NCBI GenBank assembly: GCA_036365515.1
Contig: CM070873.1
Span: 70,678,529 to 70,742,528 of the forward strand
DNA from: Torymus aiolomorphi
Taxonomy: Eukaryota > Arthropoda > Insecta > Hymenoptera > Torymidae
DNA: 64,000 bases
Reading direction: 5' to 3'
Made by a program: the position numbers and the translations under genes. How positions within the stretch are numbered: the first letter of the stretch is position 1; the number at the start of each line of letters is the position of its first letter. The notes under the pieces were generated by a model. It had not been told where the DNA came from, did no database searches, and saw nothing but the letters and a program-made list of their open reading frames with translations. This document shows positions 25,318 through 38,169 of the stretch, piece by piece.

Positions 25318-25883
25318 CGCGCTACGCGCGCATGTAGACAGTACCCTATCTTACCTACTGTATTAACCAATGAAATTTTTTAATAACGCTCTAAAGTTGC
25401 CTCTATAAGCTTCAATTCGATAATAATCGCTATCTCCCTTTTACTTTAGAATTATATCAGGATAATAAAATTGTATATTGTGCGTTACAGTTTTACTGCA
25501 ATGAAAGCAATAATAACAGAAAATACAAAATAATATTATTAATCAAAGAAAAACCAGAAAAGAGTTGAAAATATAAAATTATTTTGAGCAAATATTTTTT
25601 TTATTGAAAAAACTACTTTAAATACATTAATTTTATGAATTTTTGTTATTTTTAGCATTTACAAATTATTTAATCAAACATTTGTTATATTTTCAACTAT
25701 TCGGATAACATGAATTTCAAATAATTTAAGTTTTGATTCATCTAAATCCATCGAATGGTTCCTCAAAAAGCTACGTCACACTTTAAAAAATGTTTTTTTG
25801 AAAAATAATTAGCCTCAGTCATTATGTCCCCATTTTTTTCCTTGAAACTCACTTTCATATACCTGGGATCCGTTCTCCGATAT

Positions 25884-26675
25884 AATAGTACATTGCGATA
25901 CGTGTGCCTAAAGTGGCCCATTATTGCACGGCGTGAGGTTAGCTAAACGCCGTGTAATAATGAGCCACTTAAGGTGGCTCCGTCGTGCATTTCGGACTTA
26001 TATATACAAATTTTTTACGATGCTTAATTCACATGTGATAATTTGAGAAACAATAAAGTATGAAAAAAAGGTTCTTGAAGTATCGAAAAAAATTTTTTTC
26101 AAAGAAATTTGAATATTGTTAAAGAAAATATCGCTAATTAAAAAAAAATCAACAAATCCGATAAATCTTTTTCATTTTTCATCCGATTTTAATTTTTAAG
26201 GTCTCATTTTGTTCCTTGTACATTTTCAGGTGGGGCTACCAATATGAAAATTGAAAAATTTCAAAACCTGCAAAGATACATCCACTTGTTTATACGTTTG
26301 TCTATGCTTTTTAGAGAGTTGAGTTAAACAAATAGCTGTATCTTTCCAAGTTTTGAAAATTTTTCAATTGTCATATTGGTAACGCCACCTAAAAATGTAC
26401 AAAGAACAAAATGAAACCTTAAAAATTAAAATCGGATGAAAAATAAAAAAGATTTATCGGATTTGTTGATTTTTTTTTTTCAATTAGCGATATTTTCTTT
26501 AATAATATTCAAATTTCTTTGAAAAATTTTTTTTTTATACTTTAAGAACCCTTTTATCACACTATATTATTTCTCAAATTATAACATGTGAAGTAAGCAT
26601 CGTAATAAATTTTTATATATAAGTCCGAAATGCACGTCGGAGCCACCTTAAGTCACGAATATCGTATACTATTTT
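25884..26675. mobile_element. AATAGTAYA MITE carrying a nested foldback element
   Basis: The outer ends are AATAGTACATTGCGATACGT at 25884 and the complement ATCGTATACTATT ending at ~26675. The interior has GGCGTGAGGTTAGC and GCTAAACGCCGTG near 25930-25953 as a hairpin. It is split by the TTAA-flanked foldback. Confidence 0.65.
25973..26647. mobile_element. 675-bp foldback element with TTAA target duplication
   Basis: GGTGGCTCCGTCGTGCATTT at 25973 is mirrored at 26647, with TTAA on both sides (25969-25972 and 26648-26651). The arms of about 310 bp (25973-26281 and 26338-26647) pair nearly throughout, leaving a loop of about 55 bp. There is no coding content. TTAA targeting points to piggyBac- or Kolobok-like transposase acting in trans. 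Confidence 0.85.
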
Positions 26676-26682
26676 ATAGCTC

Positions 26683-27587
26683 GTGTGACATAAATCCTCC
26701 ATATTCTTATTTTATTTATTTATGCATAGTTAATTATTAAAATTATATTGATGTTTACATTTTTTACAATAAACATTACATGTGTAGACCACGTTGACTG
26801 CTATTGACTGTCACGTTACGGTTTTCCTTCATGATAAGCGGACTGGCTCCATGTGCGTGCGAGCCTTTATTTAATTATAATTGCTTATAGTTCTTTTGTA
26901 TTTAAGATAATAAATAATAGTCGGAAGTGGGGGTGAGAAGGGTAGGGCAGAGAAAGGTGGTGGAGGGGAGGGGGGTTCGGGGAGCGCAGCCCCCCGCCTT
27001 TAAAAAGATCAATAAAACATCATTTAAATAGTAAAATGCCATATAGGAGGCATTTCACGTCAACTCTTCCAGCGCGGCGCGCGAGCTCGAAATCTTGCTA
27101 TTTCCAACTCATGTTTATGATACTTAAATGTACTTTAAAAAATTCTTTGATAAGCGTTTCCAACGTATTTTTTCCTCAGCATTCTAATGATGTAGGCAGT
27201 TTTTCCGAAATTTTCCATTTTCATCTTCAAAAACTACAAAACATCTTATATCTCAAAAAGTATATTTTTAATATTTTTTTTTTACCATTTAAATCGAAAG
27301 CTGAGCATTTTTTACGTAGAAAATGATTTTGTTCAAAATTTGCTCAAGATGTTTTCTTCGAGAAATAGAACCCAAAATAGTAGACGCAACGTCTTTCCTG
27401 CGCCCGGTACCGCGCAGTATGTCGCGTGGACTAGGCCTGTTTCGCTACTTAATAACCTTTAACCATAATCTTTACCTGTTCTTTCGAATTCTTTATAATG
27501 CATTAATAATATTTTATTGGTTATTTTATAAAAAAATAGAGTTTCATAACTAACAGCAATATAGTAATTATACCAACTTATAACCGT
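26683..27587. other. Intergenic; G-rich tract, presumed left flank of the Polinton
   Basis: A purine-rich run lies at 26925-26990 (GGGGGTGAGAAGGG, GGAGGGGAGGGGGG). Frames at 27036-27553 are not recognised. No Polinton terminal inverted repeat could be matched between here and 57.1-58.0 kb. Confidence 0.4.
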
Positions 27588-28115
27588 GTGACTTTACAGT
27601 CTGCACGTATTTTTCCATGTTCGTTCGAACTGACCGTGTCTGATCGACAGAAGCTGCAAGCTGCTATATCTTTACTCTGCCGTGTTATACATTTTTTACA
27701 AGATCGTCGTCGAGTTGGCGCTAGACTTCTCGCAACTCCGGAGTCAGTAGCCATTGCTGGACAAGCAAACGTTGCGACCAATGCCGACGATGCAGTAACA
27801 GTTAGCTGGGACGATGTCGAGGCAGCTTTTAATAATAGAATCAGGACTGGTATAATTACAAATTACCGGCATTTGGATTTTTTACACTTCATGGAAGATG
27901 CTCGTGAACAATTTATCATACAAGTGCAGCAAGCTGTTGAAGTGCATACCTCAGTGAAAGTGAATACTATTCTAGCAGCAGAGAATATGATTATCAAAGA
28001 GGATTAGGAGACTATGGATATTAAATATTTGAATACAAAAACAGCTCCAATATACTCCACAACAGACCTGAATGAGTGATTTATTACAAATGTTATGCAA
28101 CCTATTGATGCTGAT
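27588..28115 (+). pseudogene. polB: Polinton DNA polymerase B, N-terminal part
   Basis: A TTTACAG acceptor-like site precedes the block. The protein (RQKLQAAISLLCRVIHFL, then WDDVEAAFNNRIRTGIITN, then HTSVKVNTILAAEN) matches the N-terminal region that in insect Polinton-type PolB proteins precedes the exonuclease domain. A TAG follows MIIKED at 28005. Recognisable sequence continues in the other frames (STTDLNE, TGA, FITNVMQP) to the insertion point at 28115. The gene resumes at 40456 with EEFQERDSGW on the far side of a 12.3-kb transposon. Confidence 0.75.
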
Positions 28116-28568
28116 AAGGAAACGGATCGAGGTGTCCGTTTCTGATTTTCCTGAATTTTTGATATGTTGTAGAGGACCAAAAAATAAGAGACACGTAATT
28201 TTTTTTATCGGCCCAATCCGATATTAAAGGGGTGAAAACCGCCCTTAAAGTTTACCCCCGAAAACGGGTTTTTCTTAATATCTTTAGTTCTAATTAATGT
28301 TTTGAAATGAAACAAATTGGAAAATTCTTTTCTTTGAATAACGAAACTAGCAAGTATAGTTTGGTCCCCGGAGGTGACAACCCTTACTTTTTATTTCAGA
28401 AAAACCTTATTTTTTAAACTATTTTTGTATATAATATTTGCAATAAAATTAATTATTATAAAAATCATTTTTGGGCTTAAAATAAAAAATTAAAGTTTTG
28501 CCCTTAGGCGCAAAATACTTTCGAACCGTTAAAATAAATATTTTACGTTATGTAATGCATAATTTATT

Positions 28569-28688
28569 GCTTCCTCCTAGAGGAAGGTTTGTGATAGTAA
28601 ATTTTTGAATTGTTGTAAAAACATGTTATAATTGTGTTCCGAGGTGTTAGGAATCAAAATACATGGTTTTTGAAAAATGTCTGTGTGC

Positions 28689-28742
<54 letters not shown>

Positions 28743-30265
28743 GCGCGCGCGCCTGGATCTCAGCTTCTACTCGGTCGATTTTGACCGGAGAGGTCTCATT
28801 TTTTTTGTTTTTTTTTGCGTGATGGCGGGTCAAAAATCCGTTTTTTGATTGGGGCGATGCGTTTTCGTATTTTTTTTCAAATTTTCGATTTTCTCAAAAC
28901 TGTTTTTTGATTTTTTTTAATGATAGGATCGAGTTATTCGAATCTGATGGGTAGCGTTCGAAAGAGAATTAAAATTCCTATATTTTCTAAAAAAAAAGAA
29001 GTTTCTAGCTATCACGGTTCTTTTGTTATTAACAAAAACGTGTTTTTTCTTTAGAAGCTTATAACTCCTAAACTTAACGGTCAATTTTTTTGAGAAAAAT
29101 CATGATAATACAGAATATAAATAGCAATAAACTGTTAAAATTTGAATACATTCTGTAGGCTAGATTTTGAGTAAAAAATTGAAAAATGAAAAAAATCAGT
29201 TTTGTATGTCCAACGATTACAAGAGTAAAATTGACTTAATGGCTTCAAAATTCCTTTTAGAGGTAGATTTTTTATAGTTCTCGGTCGAGTTCTTTGGGCA
29301 AAATGATTGGTCCATCAATTTCAGAGATATTTGAGGTTAAAAATTTTTTGACATTTTTTAAAAATCGTAATTTCTCGAGAACGGCTCTATGTATCTGAAT
29401 GGGGTGTCTGGCATTCGAAAGAGAATTAAAATACCTATATTTTCTAAACAAAAATTAATTTTCTATCTATCACGGTTCTTTAGTTATCATCAAAAACAAA
29501 AACGTGTTTTTTTTAAAAACTCATAACTCCAATGTTGTTATCATCAGTATATTATAAAATGTAACGGGCTAAAGGCTGTCCTCGGTGCGCCATATCTCAA
29601 AGTGGACGTGCCGATGAACGACGCAGCAATTGACAGGCGCGAGCATTTACTCGTGCCAACCCTCGACGATTAGCGGCCCGTCAGCTCCGTGCTGTGGCTC
29701 GCCGTCGGCTGCTTTCAGCAGAAGCCGCGCCTTTTCGCTCCATTGCAACGCGCGACTTCGTCGTCGCGCTCTCTCTCGAGCGTGCTGCCCCAGCTACTCA
29801 GTATCACGCGAGTACTACGTACTCGCGACCGCGGAGGCTGGCAGTATTCTTCACCGTGCCACCGAATAGGGAATTGAAAGTAGGATGCGTAAAATAATAC
29901 GCGAACAAGTAAAAGCAACGAATTATCTTTATTGCCCCTGGAGGCTGTTCACTATTTACACACGCGGCGCGTACTCTAGGTACGCGTCGATTCGGGTGGT
30001 GCGCCCGCGCACGCGAAGTACGTGTGGGCGCGGTCGCGCACACGTATGCGCAAAAGCGGCTCGCGCCGACGTAGGCCGATCGCCGCGCGCGATCGACTCT
30101 CGCGCGCGCGTCGGCGGCGTCACTCGCTCGCGCGGGTCTCGCTCCCCGGACGCTCGTCGTCCGCGGGGGGGAGCACGCGATCGCCTGGCCAGGACTTACC
30201 TCCGTCGCCTATAGTCAGGGCTTGAGCGGACCCTCTCGGCGGTGTCGGCTGCCGTGTGCTGCGGC

Positions 30266-30332
<67 letters not shown>

Positions 30333-31458
30333 GCCGCGGCGCTCTCTCTCACGCTCCCACGAGTCGGCTCGGCCGTAGCTGGCTTCGGCCGCGATGCTCC
30401 CTCTCTCTCTCTATCTCACCTGTACTCTCGGCCGCGGTTGAGCGTGGCTCTCTCTCCCTCTCTCTCAACCACGAGGGAACGCGGCTCTCGGCGCCGTGCT
30501 GCGTCTCTCCTTCGCTGCACTATTGCACCGCTCGCTGCGGCGTCTCTCTCTCTCTCTGCCTCTCGTGCACTACACTCTGACTCTCTCTCCAAGTCTTCGC
30601 GCGCGGGGGACGAGCAGCTGCCTCAGTTACGGCAGAGGCGATACTGCCGAGCTCTGTCTCACGCTCTCCTTCCCCCTCACGCAAGGTTGTCGCGAGTTTT
30701 CATTTTGGGGCTTATTGTGTGTCGTAGTCGCGCTCGGTACTTTTCGCACAGCTACACGTGCGAGCAACTACACACACACACGCAAGCCCCCGGAGAAATA
30801 CGAGGACAAACCCGACTCTATTTGCGAATCCTCATGCCGCAATTGTCGGCCTTGCCTTCTCCAAGGCCGCGGTATGTTTATGTTTTCGGTCAACTACCTG
30901 TGTGTATACCGTGCGTCGGAGATCGGCTCGATCCGAGCTGCGTGTTCGCGCACATACACACACACAGACGCGCCTGCAGTTACAAAAAGTATATAGTATT
31001 GGCGTCAAAATGTAATATGTTTGAATTTTCAAGATTGAATTCTTGAGTTTAAGTATTCAAAACTGATGAATAATTAAAATAGTATAAGAGAAGGTGGCGC
31101 TCCGATCGGGGTAGCGTGTAGTGCAGTATGTATTCCGGCCAGGTCCAACAAGTTAATAACAAGTTAATAACAAAACAACCGTGATAGCTATTTGTTTTAT
31201 TATAAAATATAGATATTTTACTTCCATTTCAAATGATAACTTTATTTATCAGCTCAAAATTTATATAAATTTGATATAAATAAATAATAAATAAATAAAT
31301 AAATTTAAAAATTAAGAATTTTAAATATTCATAAAAGAATTTAATTATAATTATGCAATAAATTTTTTAAAAAATTATAAATTTTGTTATTAAAAATTAA
31401 TTAAAGGAATCAACAAATTACGGTTGAGGAAGCTACAGGCCAATGAATTGGCAGCGGT
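28569..31458. mobile_element. Hairpin-ended (AC)n element with GC-rich insert
   Basis: It starts with the hairpin GCTTCCTCCTAGAGGAAGG (28569-28587) and ends with GCCAATGAATTGGCAGCGG at 31458. The mirror arm of the host transposon, which lacks this insertion, shows it went into the T-run of AATTTATTTTTATTTGG. A (TG)n tract lies at 28688-28737. The parts 28569-29540 and 31145-31458 match the copy at 52778-54583 in reverse; the region between them differs. Confidence 0.75.
29550..31140. other. GC-rich insert with long (CT)n microsatellite
   Basis: This block is strikingly GC- and CpG-rich compared with its surroundings and has no counterpart in the related element at 52.8 kb. A (CT)n array fills 30268-30325. 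At 29577-29667 an in-frame stretch (VLGAPYLKVDVPMNDA ... LVPTLDD, then TAG) looks like the end of a real protein, perhaps an LTR-element gene, but I cannot name it. Other long frames here are artefacts of CT repeats and high GC. It could be a truncated LTR retroelement or captured host promoter DNA. Confidence 0.5.
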
Positions 31459-32248
31459 TTTTTTATTTGGGCTAATTTTTTTTTATGGATCCAATTTCCT
31501 ATTATTAAAGGGATAAAACGCACCCTTAAAACTCACCCCTAAAATAGGTTTTTTCTAGATATCCCAAGTTCAGATGAAAATTTAAAATGAAACAAAGTGG
31601 AAAATATTTCTCTTTGAAATGCCAAATTAGCAATAGTTGTTTGATCGCGTGGGGTAGCTACCCTTATATTTTATTTGGGAAAAACTTTATTTTTTTTAAT
31701 TATTTTTGTATATAATATTTGCAATAAAATTAAATAATTATTGTTAAAATTAAAAATCAAATTTGACTTGTTTCAGGATTTTTCTAATAACAGTATTATC
31801 GGGGGTTAGCAGCCCCTTGGGCGCGGAATACTTACAATTAGTACCATTAAATAAATATTTTGAGGTGTATAATACATATTTAGTTTATATTCGTGTCAGT
31901 TTTTTACCGAAATAACGTAATTAATGAAGTCGCTTATAAACTCTTATACTTATTGTGCAATTTACAGTCGAGTATTTTGTTCGTATTTACAGGTAAATAA
32001 AAAGGATGGAACTGGGAAAAGAATGGGTGAGTTAAATGATTGACTGATCTAATGAATAGAAGCTAATTGATATTATTATAAAATATTAATTGTTATTATG
32101 TAATTACTTTTTATTAAAAATAAAATATAGGTATATTTTCACAAATTGTCAAAAAAGATTCGAAGAAAATATATAAACGAGCTTATAGTTTGTTCCTTAT
32201 CACAATTAATTGTGTTTAAGGATTATAGGTTGAACAATAATGAAAATC

Positions 32249-34140
32249 TTAAAAAAAATGTTTTAAACACAGTGATTTCTGACACCATGAACATTTTATA
32301 ATAGCAGTATTTTTACATCCTGGTATCACACGATGAGCTTGAGATCCACCAAAGCTAAAGGGCACCGGATTTACAAATTCATTTGGTTTATTATCGATAT
32401 AACCGCTTTTATACCAAGAGTATTTAAACAGATTTACGTATCGAGGAGAAGATAACTGATTGTGCACCAGAGATTGTAATTTAATTACATTATTTCGTAC
32501 GTGCAAACTTATATCTTTATCCAACAAAATTACACTATCGGAAAAGTGTCTTACAAAATTTTTCCATATACGAAAACCAAACACATCCAGCGGTTGTATT
32601 TTTCCAGTTGTACCTTTAGGAATTTTGAAAAGTTTAATGTTTTTATGATCAGGTTTTTCTCTTTCGACTACTTCTGTGCAATGCCCACTCCAAGAATCTA
32701 GCAATAACAAACTATTTTTTCCAACATTTGGAAAAAATACATCCCTTAACCATTTTCGAAAATGATCTGAAAATAAATTGTAAACAAATAAATTCGCAGA
32801 TCTTTACAGTAAACTATTGCTATTTGTATTACATCACTAATTTTGATAACGATTTATTACATGAAATCAAATTAACAAAAATAAATAATAATGAAATTTA
32901 TTAATAATTTACAAAAACTTTTTTTATAACTTTCGGAGTTTACGTTAAAATACCTTACTTTAAAAATAATTTACTAATAATTGTAAATCTTTTTTAATAT
33001 GAGTCTACTGAAATTAAAAGTTTACAAGTAAAATCTTTAAAATAGATATAAGCTACAAGTCTACGAATACAAGTACACTTTATTTAATTTCACTCACCTG
33101 ATGTCATTTTGACAGATTTAGAAGCCATCAAATATACGTTATCTGGTTGAAATAAATTTTGTTGTATTATTGGTCCGAATTCATCTTTAGTCTCTTTTAA
33201 GACTATAAATAATGGAGAGAGCAATTTTCCAGCAGCATTAATTGTAGGTAATATTGTGTAACTATGTGTTGTCGATGAAACAGATTGCACAACACATTCG
33301 ACAGTCTTTGTTCCTTCTTCTGCTAATGTACGTCCAGAATGTAATTCTAATTGAAATCCACTTTGATCAGCGTTGTAGGTATTTTCAATTCCAAATTCTG
33401 AAATCAGTGGTTTGATGTCTGCTGAAAATTTACTAGCTTCTTGATTTATAGTTTCCTTGTCTTCAACAGTTTTTTTTTTTGTTATAAACTTGTTAATTTT
33501 TCTACTAACAATTCTGTGAGCTTTCTTAAATTTTCGCAGCCAGAAATCAGATGTTTTGAATCTAACATCATTAAATTCTAAACTTTTTTTAGCTTCTAAA
33601 GCCCACCTACGTATATTAATATCGTGAATCATATGACCAGCTTCGATAGATTCTTTGAGATTTCTTAAAACAAATTCAGAAATCTGATATCATTTTTCTT
33701 TGTAAGTTCCACCTTTGCTTATTTAGCTTGCCCATCGGCGTAGTTGTCTAACTGAATTAACTAACTTAAATTGATGTTTAACACTTTCTATACTACTATT
33801 TTTCTTATTTTTAGTTGATCTCCAATATTCGACTGCTTTTTTTGTAATCGAAGCTCAACTCTTCATCATCGTATGAACAAATATCATAATCATTTTCTTC
33901 TTTGAAAAATGTGTCATCTTCAATTGCTTGTACTTCATAATTTTTAAATTGCTCTTGAAAATCTAATGTTTCTTCTTCCATTGCTTCAATCGCATTAACA
34001 TCATTCATACTGTCGTATAAAATGTTTTCGAATTTGTCAGCTAGATCCATTTCAACCTTATTATCAGGACTTTCTGGTATCTGAATCCCTGAAAATACTG
34101 CCAATAATAAATTTATGACGTTGATAGGATTCACCTTCAT
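32249..34140 (-). pseudogene. Pogo/Tigger-like DDE transposase, copy 2
   Basis: This is a homologue of the gene at 7905-9591. The start is MKVNPINVINLLL (34140). D1 lies in NADQSGFQLE, D2 in LLLDSWSGH, D3 in IQPLDVFGF, and the C-terminal finger is CSWCQKSLCLKHFF. The intron at 32767-33097 (331 bp, GT-AG) has the same position and phase as copy 1's 82-bp intron. The block 33633-33810 is shifted out of frame (33,836 region) and has an in-frame TAG and TGA. From 33632 to 33098 and from 32766 to 32249 the frame is open. The two copies differ at many codons, so they are different family members, not recent duplicates. Confidence 0.8.
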
Positions 34141-34388
34141 TTGTTCTATTATTTAATTTTTACAAAATAATAAATTGTATTATAGGAAAAAAACAAATGG
34201 CGGGCTCTCGATAACGTGTACCTCGCAATAGAATTGACAAAAATATACTGACTAACTGATCTGTTTTTAGGCAGTCGTGGACTTCAGGCTTACTCGCGTT
34301 ATCTTTGCACGGATATTTTTCTCCGTGAAATTCGTTATTTTTATCCATGTTTACAAGATGGGCTTACAAATAATCGCTTATTCATATA

Positions 34389-34726
34389 CACGGTGACCCA
34401 TTTTAATCGCTACACCCGGATTTTTCGGATCCTAAGACAGATAGGAAAAAATGATTCAGACAAAAGTTGTAGGGGACGAAGGGGGCCAAACGATGGTCCT
34501 AACAGCTTTGACCTTGAACTTGACCTTCAAGGTTATTTCAAGGTCAAGTGGTTTTTTTTAATAGGAACACCTATTTTTGACCCCGGATTCGGAAAGAGCG
34601 GGAAATTTTACGTTCAAAATCATATTGAGACATTTTCGTCCTCTACAACTTTTGTCTGAATCATTTTTTCCTATCTGTCTTAGGATCCGAAAAATCCGGG
34701 TGTAGCGATTAAAATGGGTCACCGTG
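34389..34726. mobile_element. 338-bp palindromic MITE of mariner type
   Basis: The ends CACGGTGACCCATTTTAATC are mirrored, with TA on each side (TSD TA). Inverted arms of about 60 bp run through CCGGATTTTTCGGATCCTAAG. The interior repeats the motif TTTGACCTTGAACTTGACC. A longer relative of the left end lies at 58369-58640, upstream of a DD41D transposase. Confidence 0.85.
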
Positions 34727-35060
34727 TATATAAATAGAAATGAGGAAAATATTTACTTAAGAATAAGTATTTATGAAGAAGCACAAATGAAATATAATAT
34801 GATAAAATTTATAAGCAAATTATAATTATCAAGCAGTGATTTTTAAAAAGATTAAAATATACCATAAAAATAATTTTAATCTTGGTTCAGCTTTTAAAAG
34901 TTTTTCTGCATACAAATATTTATGCAGTAAAAATGAAAATATAGTCATGTAATTATTTATTCCTCTATTTATCTTATGCTGTTATATTTAGAACGTTAAA
35001 ATAACGAAATTGTCAAGTTCATTGTCAGTGATTTTTATTCTTTAAATAGAAAATTGAGCC

Positions 35061-38000
35061 TGTTTGAGAAATATCAAGTTTTGAATTTCCCGCGGTTGCG
35101 CAACTGAGGGATAACTCAGCAGGCGGCCGCGCGACTCACAGCTGATCTGATCAGCAAAGAAAAATTCTTCTGGATCAAGAAACTCAGCAAGTTCATTTCC
35201 ATCTTGAACTTACTATGCTGAAAATTCTCAAGTCCCACGGAATCATCTATTCAATAGATTGACTGCATACATTCACTCAGAAGGAATTATCTACGTAGGA
35301 GGTCGGTTAAAATCTCAACTAGAATATCACTCAACCTCCAGCTACATTTCTACGGTGCAGTCAACTCATCACTGATCATTCGGCATTCTCACATAACAAT
35401 ATCTCTCGGTGGCACCGAGAAAACTCACTTGCACACATCAGGCAGGAAATTTGGATTATTGGAAGCAGAGTTCCGGCCAAGGCATTCATTCCGGATTCTG
35501 TGACTTGTGCAAGGTATCGGACTCATCGGACTCAGCAACTCATGGGGCAACTATCCAGGGCACTGGACCACTCCATCACCACCCTTCACTCACACTGGGA
35601 TCAATTTAGCAGGACCACTCATCAACTCATCGAAGGGGTGTGAATCCAAAACATACAAGTGCTGGATTTGTATTTATGTGCTCTCTTACAACATTGTCAT
35701 CAGCAATTCATCCATACATGGTCAGTGGCTACTCATCCGAATGGTTTCATTACGGCTTACATATGGTTTATTTTAAATGGAGAACTACCTTCGCAACATT
35801 CTCAACAAAAACTCAACTTGGTACAACTCTCATCAATGATGGTACTCCATGGATACTCAACTCACCTGCAACATTTCGTATGATGTAAGTGGAAAGCAGT
35901 GGTGAAATCAATAATACTTCATCGCCAATAGACGATGGACAACATTATTCTCAAATTGGAATTTCATCATCATGGCTGACTCAAGTGAAGGTTTGCTCAA
36001 CTCAAAGCCGTCACAACCACTCCAAAAGGATTCAGAAGATACACTCACGTTGGCTTTGTTCTCATCATCAAGGTATTAAACTCAAAGTTTCACTTGGTTT
36101 CTAACTGTCAATGCATTTCAGCTGTCCAGTTGGGAAACTCCTTCATGGATGACTCAGTAACTCTGGCAGCAAGTCGTCTCAACAACGGTCTCAATCAACA
36201 TCAAAAAGGCATCACTCATCTCACGAAATCAAGTGGAGTTCATGGTACTCAATACGGATAATCCTCACATAGTATATGGCTACTATCAGAAGATATTGGA
36301 CTACCTCATTAGAGAACTCACAACCATATAAGAAGAAACTCAAGACGGCGACCTCTCAATCCACTCGGAAGTCAGCAACTCACCATCGGACCAGCATCAT
36401 CGGAATTTTAATCAACCTATCGGTCGATGGCGAGCGGAATGTTTGGGAAATATCAAGTTTTGAATTTCCCGCGGTTGCGCGACTGAGGGATAACTCAGCA
36501 GGCGGCCGCGCGACGGCAGCACTCATCAGCTGCTCTCTGCGGAACAGTTGAATCGCTACACTGATTAGCTGAGTACGGCAAAAATCATACTGTCTCTCTC
36601 ATGCTTACACATGTAAATGAGAGAGACGGTGATTTGACTCACTCCTCGGGAACAACGAGACGAGGAAGAAGACGGAAGTGCTCATTCATTCTGTTGGTAA
36701 AATCATGGACGGCGTGCCCGCCACGAGGCCGCACGGCCGACTCTCACTCATTCGGTCTACTCTACTCATCTCTTCATCTGGTCGGCGTGCTCGCCAAGAG
36801 GCCGCATGGCCGGCACACACGGCGTTCTCACTACAGTCAGGCTCTCTCTCTGAAACGGTCGGTCTCGTGGAGAGTTTCAGTGCACAAGTTCGGCAGCTCT
36901 CACACCGGATGCACTCAAGTGTGGCGTTCTTGCTCTTCTCAGGCTCCACTCCTGTAGCGGTGGGCCACGTGGAGATTCAGTGCGGACATCCTCGGCCATT
37001 CTCATCGGATGGACTCAGGTGTGATCTTTCTCACTCTCTCCACACGGATGTCATGCGGCATCGGCTCACGCGGCTACGATCATACAGCAGCAGTTTTCAC
37101 ACGGTATAGTCCATTGCGTGCTTGCCACGAAGTGCTTGGATTGCTCGTGCGGTATCTTCTAGTGCGGCAGTGATTCTCACACGGCGGTGATACTCAAGCG
37201 GCATCTGCTGCACTTTAGAGGCTGCTCTCAAGGAGGAGGCTTCACTAGTGTTCTCACACGGAAACTTCTCACACGGCGGTTATACTCATGCGGCATTTTG
37301 CTCACCGGCGCTCGATGCGTTGAGCACATCACGAGGCAGCTTCTCACCCAGACATTCTCATATGGCAACTCCTTACGGTAGGGTTGTGTCGCAATGCGCA
37401 ACCCAGGACGGCTTGCTGCATCTAGCTAGCAACGAGGCGACACATCTTAGCAACTGCTACGCCAAACTCAACAGGATTGCTGATATGGCCTCTCTCATCG
37501 GCTGCTTCGCATCCTCACACTCATCTCACCGGCTGTCTCATTTTAATCATCATGCTCAACATACGGCTCATCTTTGTTGCGGCATCACCATCACTCGACC
37601 AACTCATCAGCGTAAGGATTAATATAACCTCTACGTATGAGAAGGTAACAACTCAATTATATGCGGCCATTTTATACAAAGGTGCGCTGCTATACGGAAC
37701 GCATAGCCACGCGGTATACTTAGGAAATACTCAGGCACAATTAGGTCAGTAATACCTAATCGTGTCATCTCATTGAAAACTCAACCACAATCAGCTCAAT
37801 AATAATTGATTGTGTTGCTTATTGTATGGTTCGCACTCTCATCAGTGATTCGCAACGTCACACAGAAAACTCATATACTCAAACAGCAAACTCACCAATA
37901 CTCACAGAATTTTTTAACACTCATACACTCAGAATTATGTAACAGTCATACACTCAACTATTTAATTGTAACATCTCACACATTTTATACTTATTCTTGA

Positions 38001-38169
38001 AACAACCTTTATATCAATTTTTAAATGACTTATCGACATATGTAATAGTAATTTATATTTTATAGTTATTTGAATATGTTATAGTTTAATTGACTGAAGT
38101 GTTTGGCTCTCAATTTATTTATAAACACCCACAGCATGTCCTCATTATAAATTAGGGAATTCTCAAACA
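35061..38169 (+). mobile_element. Bel/Pao LTR retrotransposon, internally deleted
   Basis: TGTTTGAGAAATATCAAGTT begins the element after GAGCC, and CTCAAACA ends it before GAGCC, giving a 5-bp target duplication (35056-35060 and 38170-38174). The sequence from 35061 to about 35143 recurs at 36440 (TGTTTGGGAAATATCAAGTT...GGCGGCCGCGCGAC), marking the start of the 3' LTR (36440-38169). The 5' LTR is reduced to about 90 bp. Sequence between the LTRs is a degraded pol fragment. The whole element is rich in CTCA/ACTCA words. Open frames across 36276-37752 lie in the LTR and are not genes. Confidence 0.75.
35425..36105 (+). pseudogene. Bel/Pao pol: integrase fragment
   Basis: In the frame beginning GAAATTTGG at ~35447 the reading IWIIGSRVPAKAF ... 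SVTCARYRTHRTQQLMGQL matches the N-terminal zinc-binding/linker part of Bel/Pao integrases. SKTYKCWICIYV (35640s) corresponds to the start of the catalytic core and LINDGTPW (35840s) to a later core segment. Frames change several times and stops intervene. Reverse transcriptase, RNase H and gag are absent. Confidence 0.65.

Noticed and set aside
30222..31046. Long plus-strand open frame of 274 codons
   Set aside because: It is driven by a (CT)n array and high GC; several overlapping frames are equally open and none resembles a protein family.
36276..37752. Several overlapping open frames of 90-140 codons
   Set aside because: They lie in the Bel/Pao 3' LTR, overlap in all frames and match no family.
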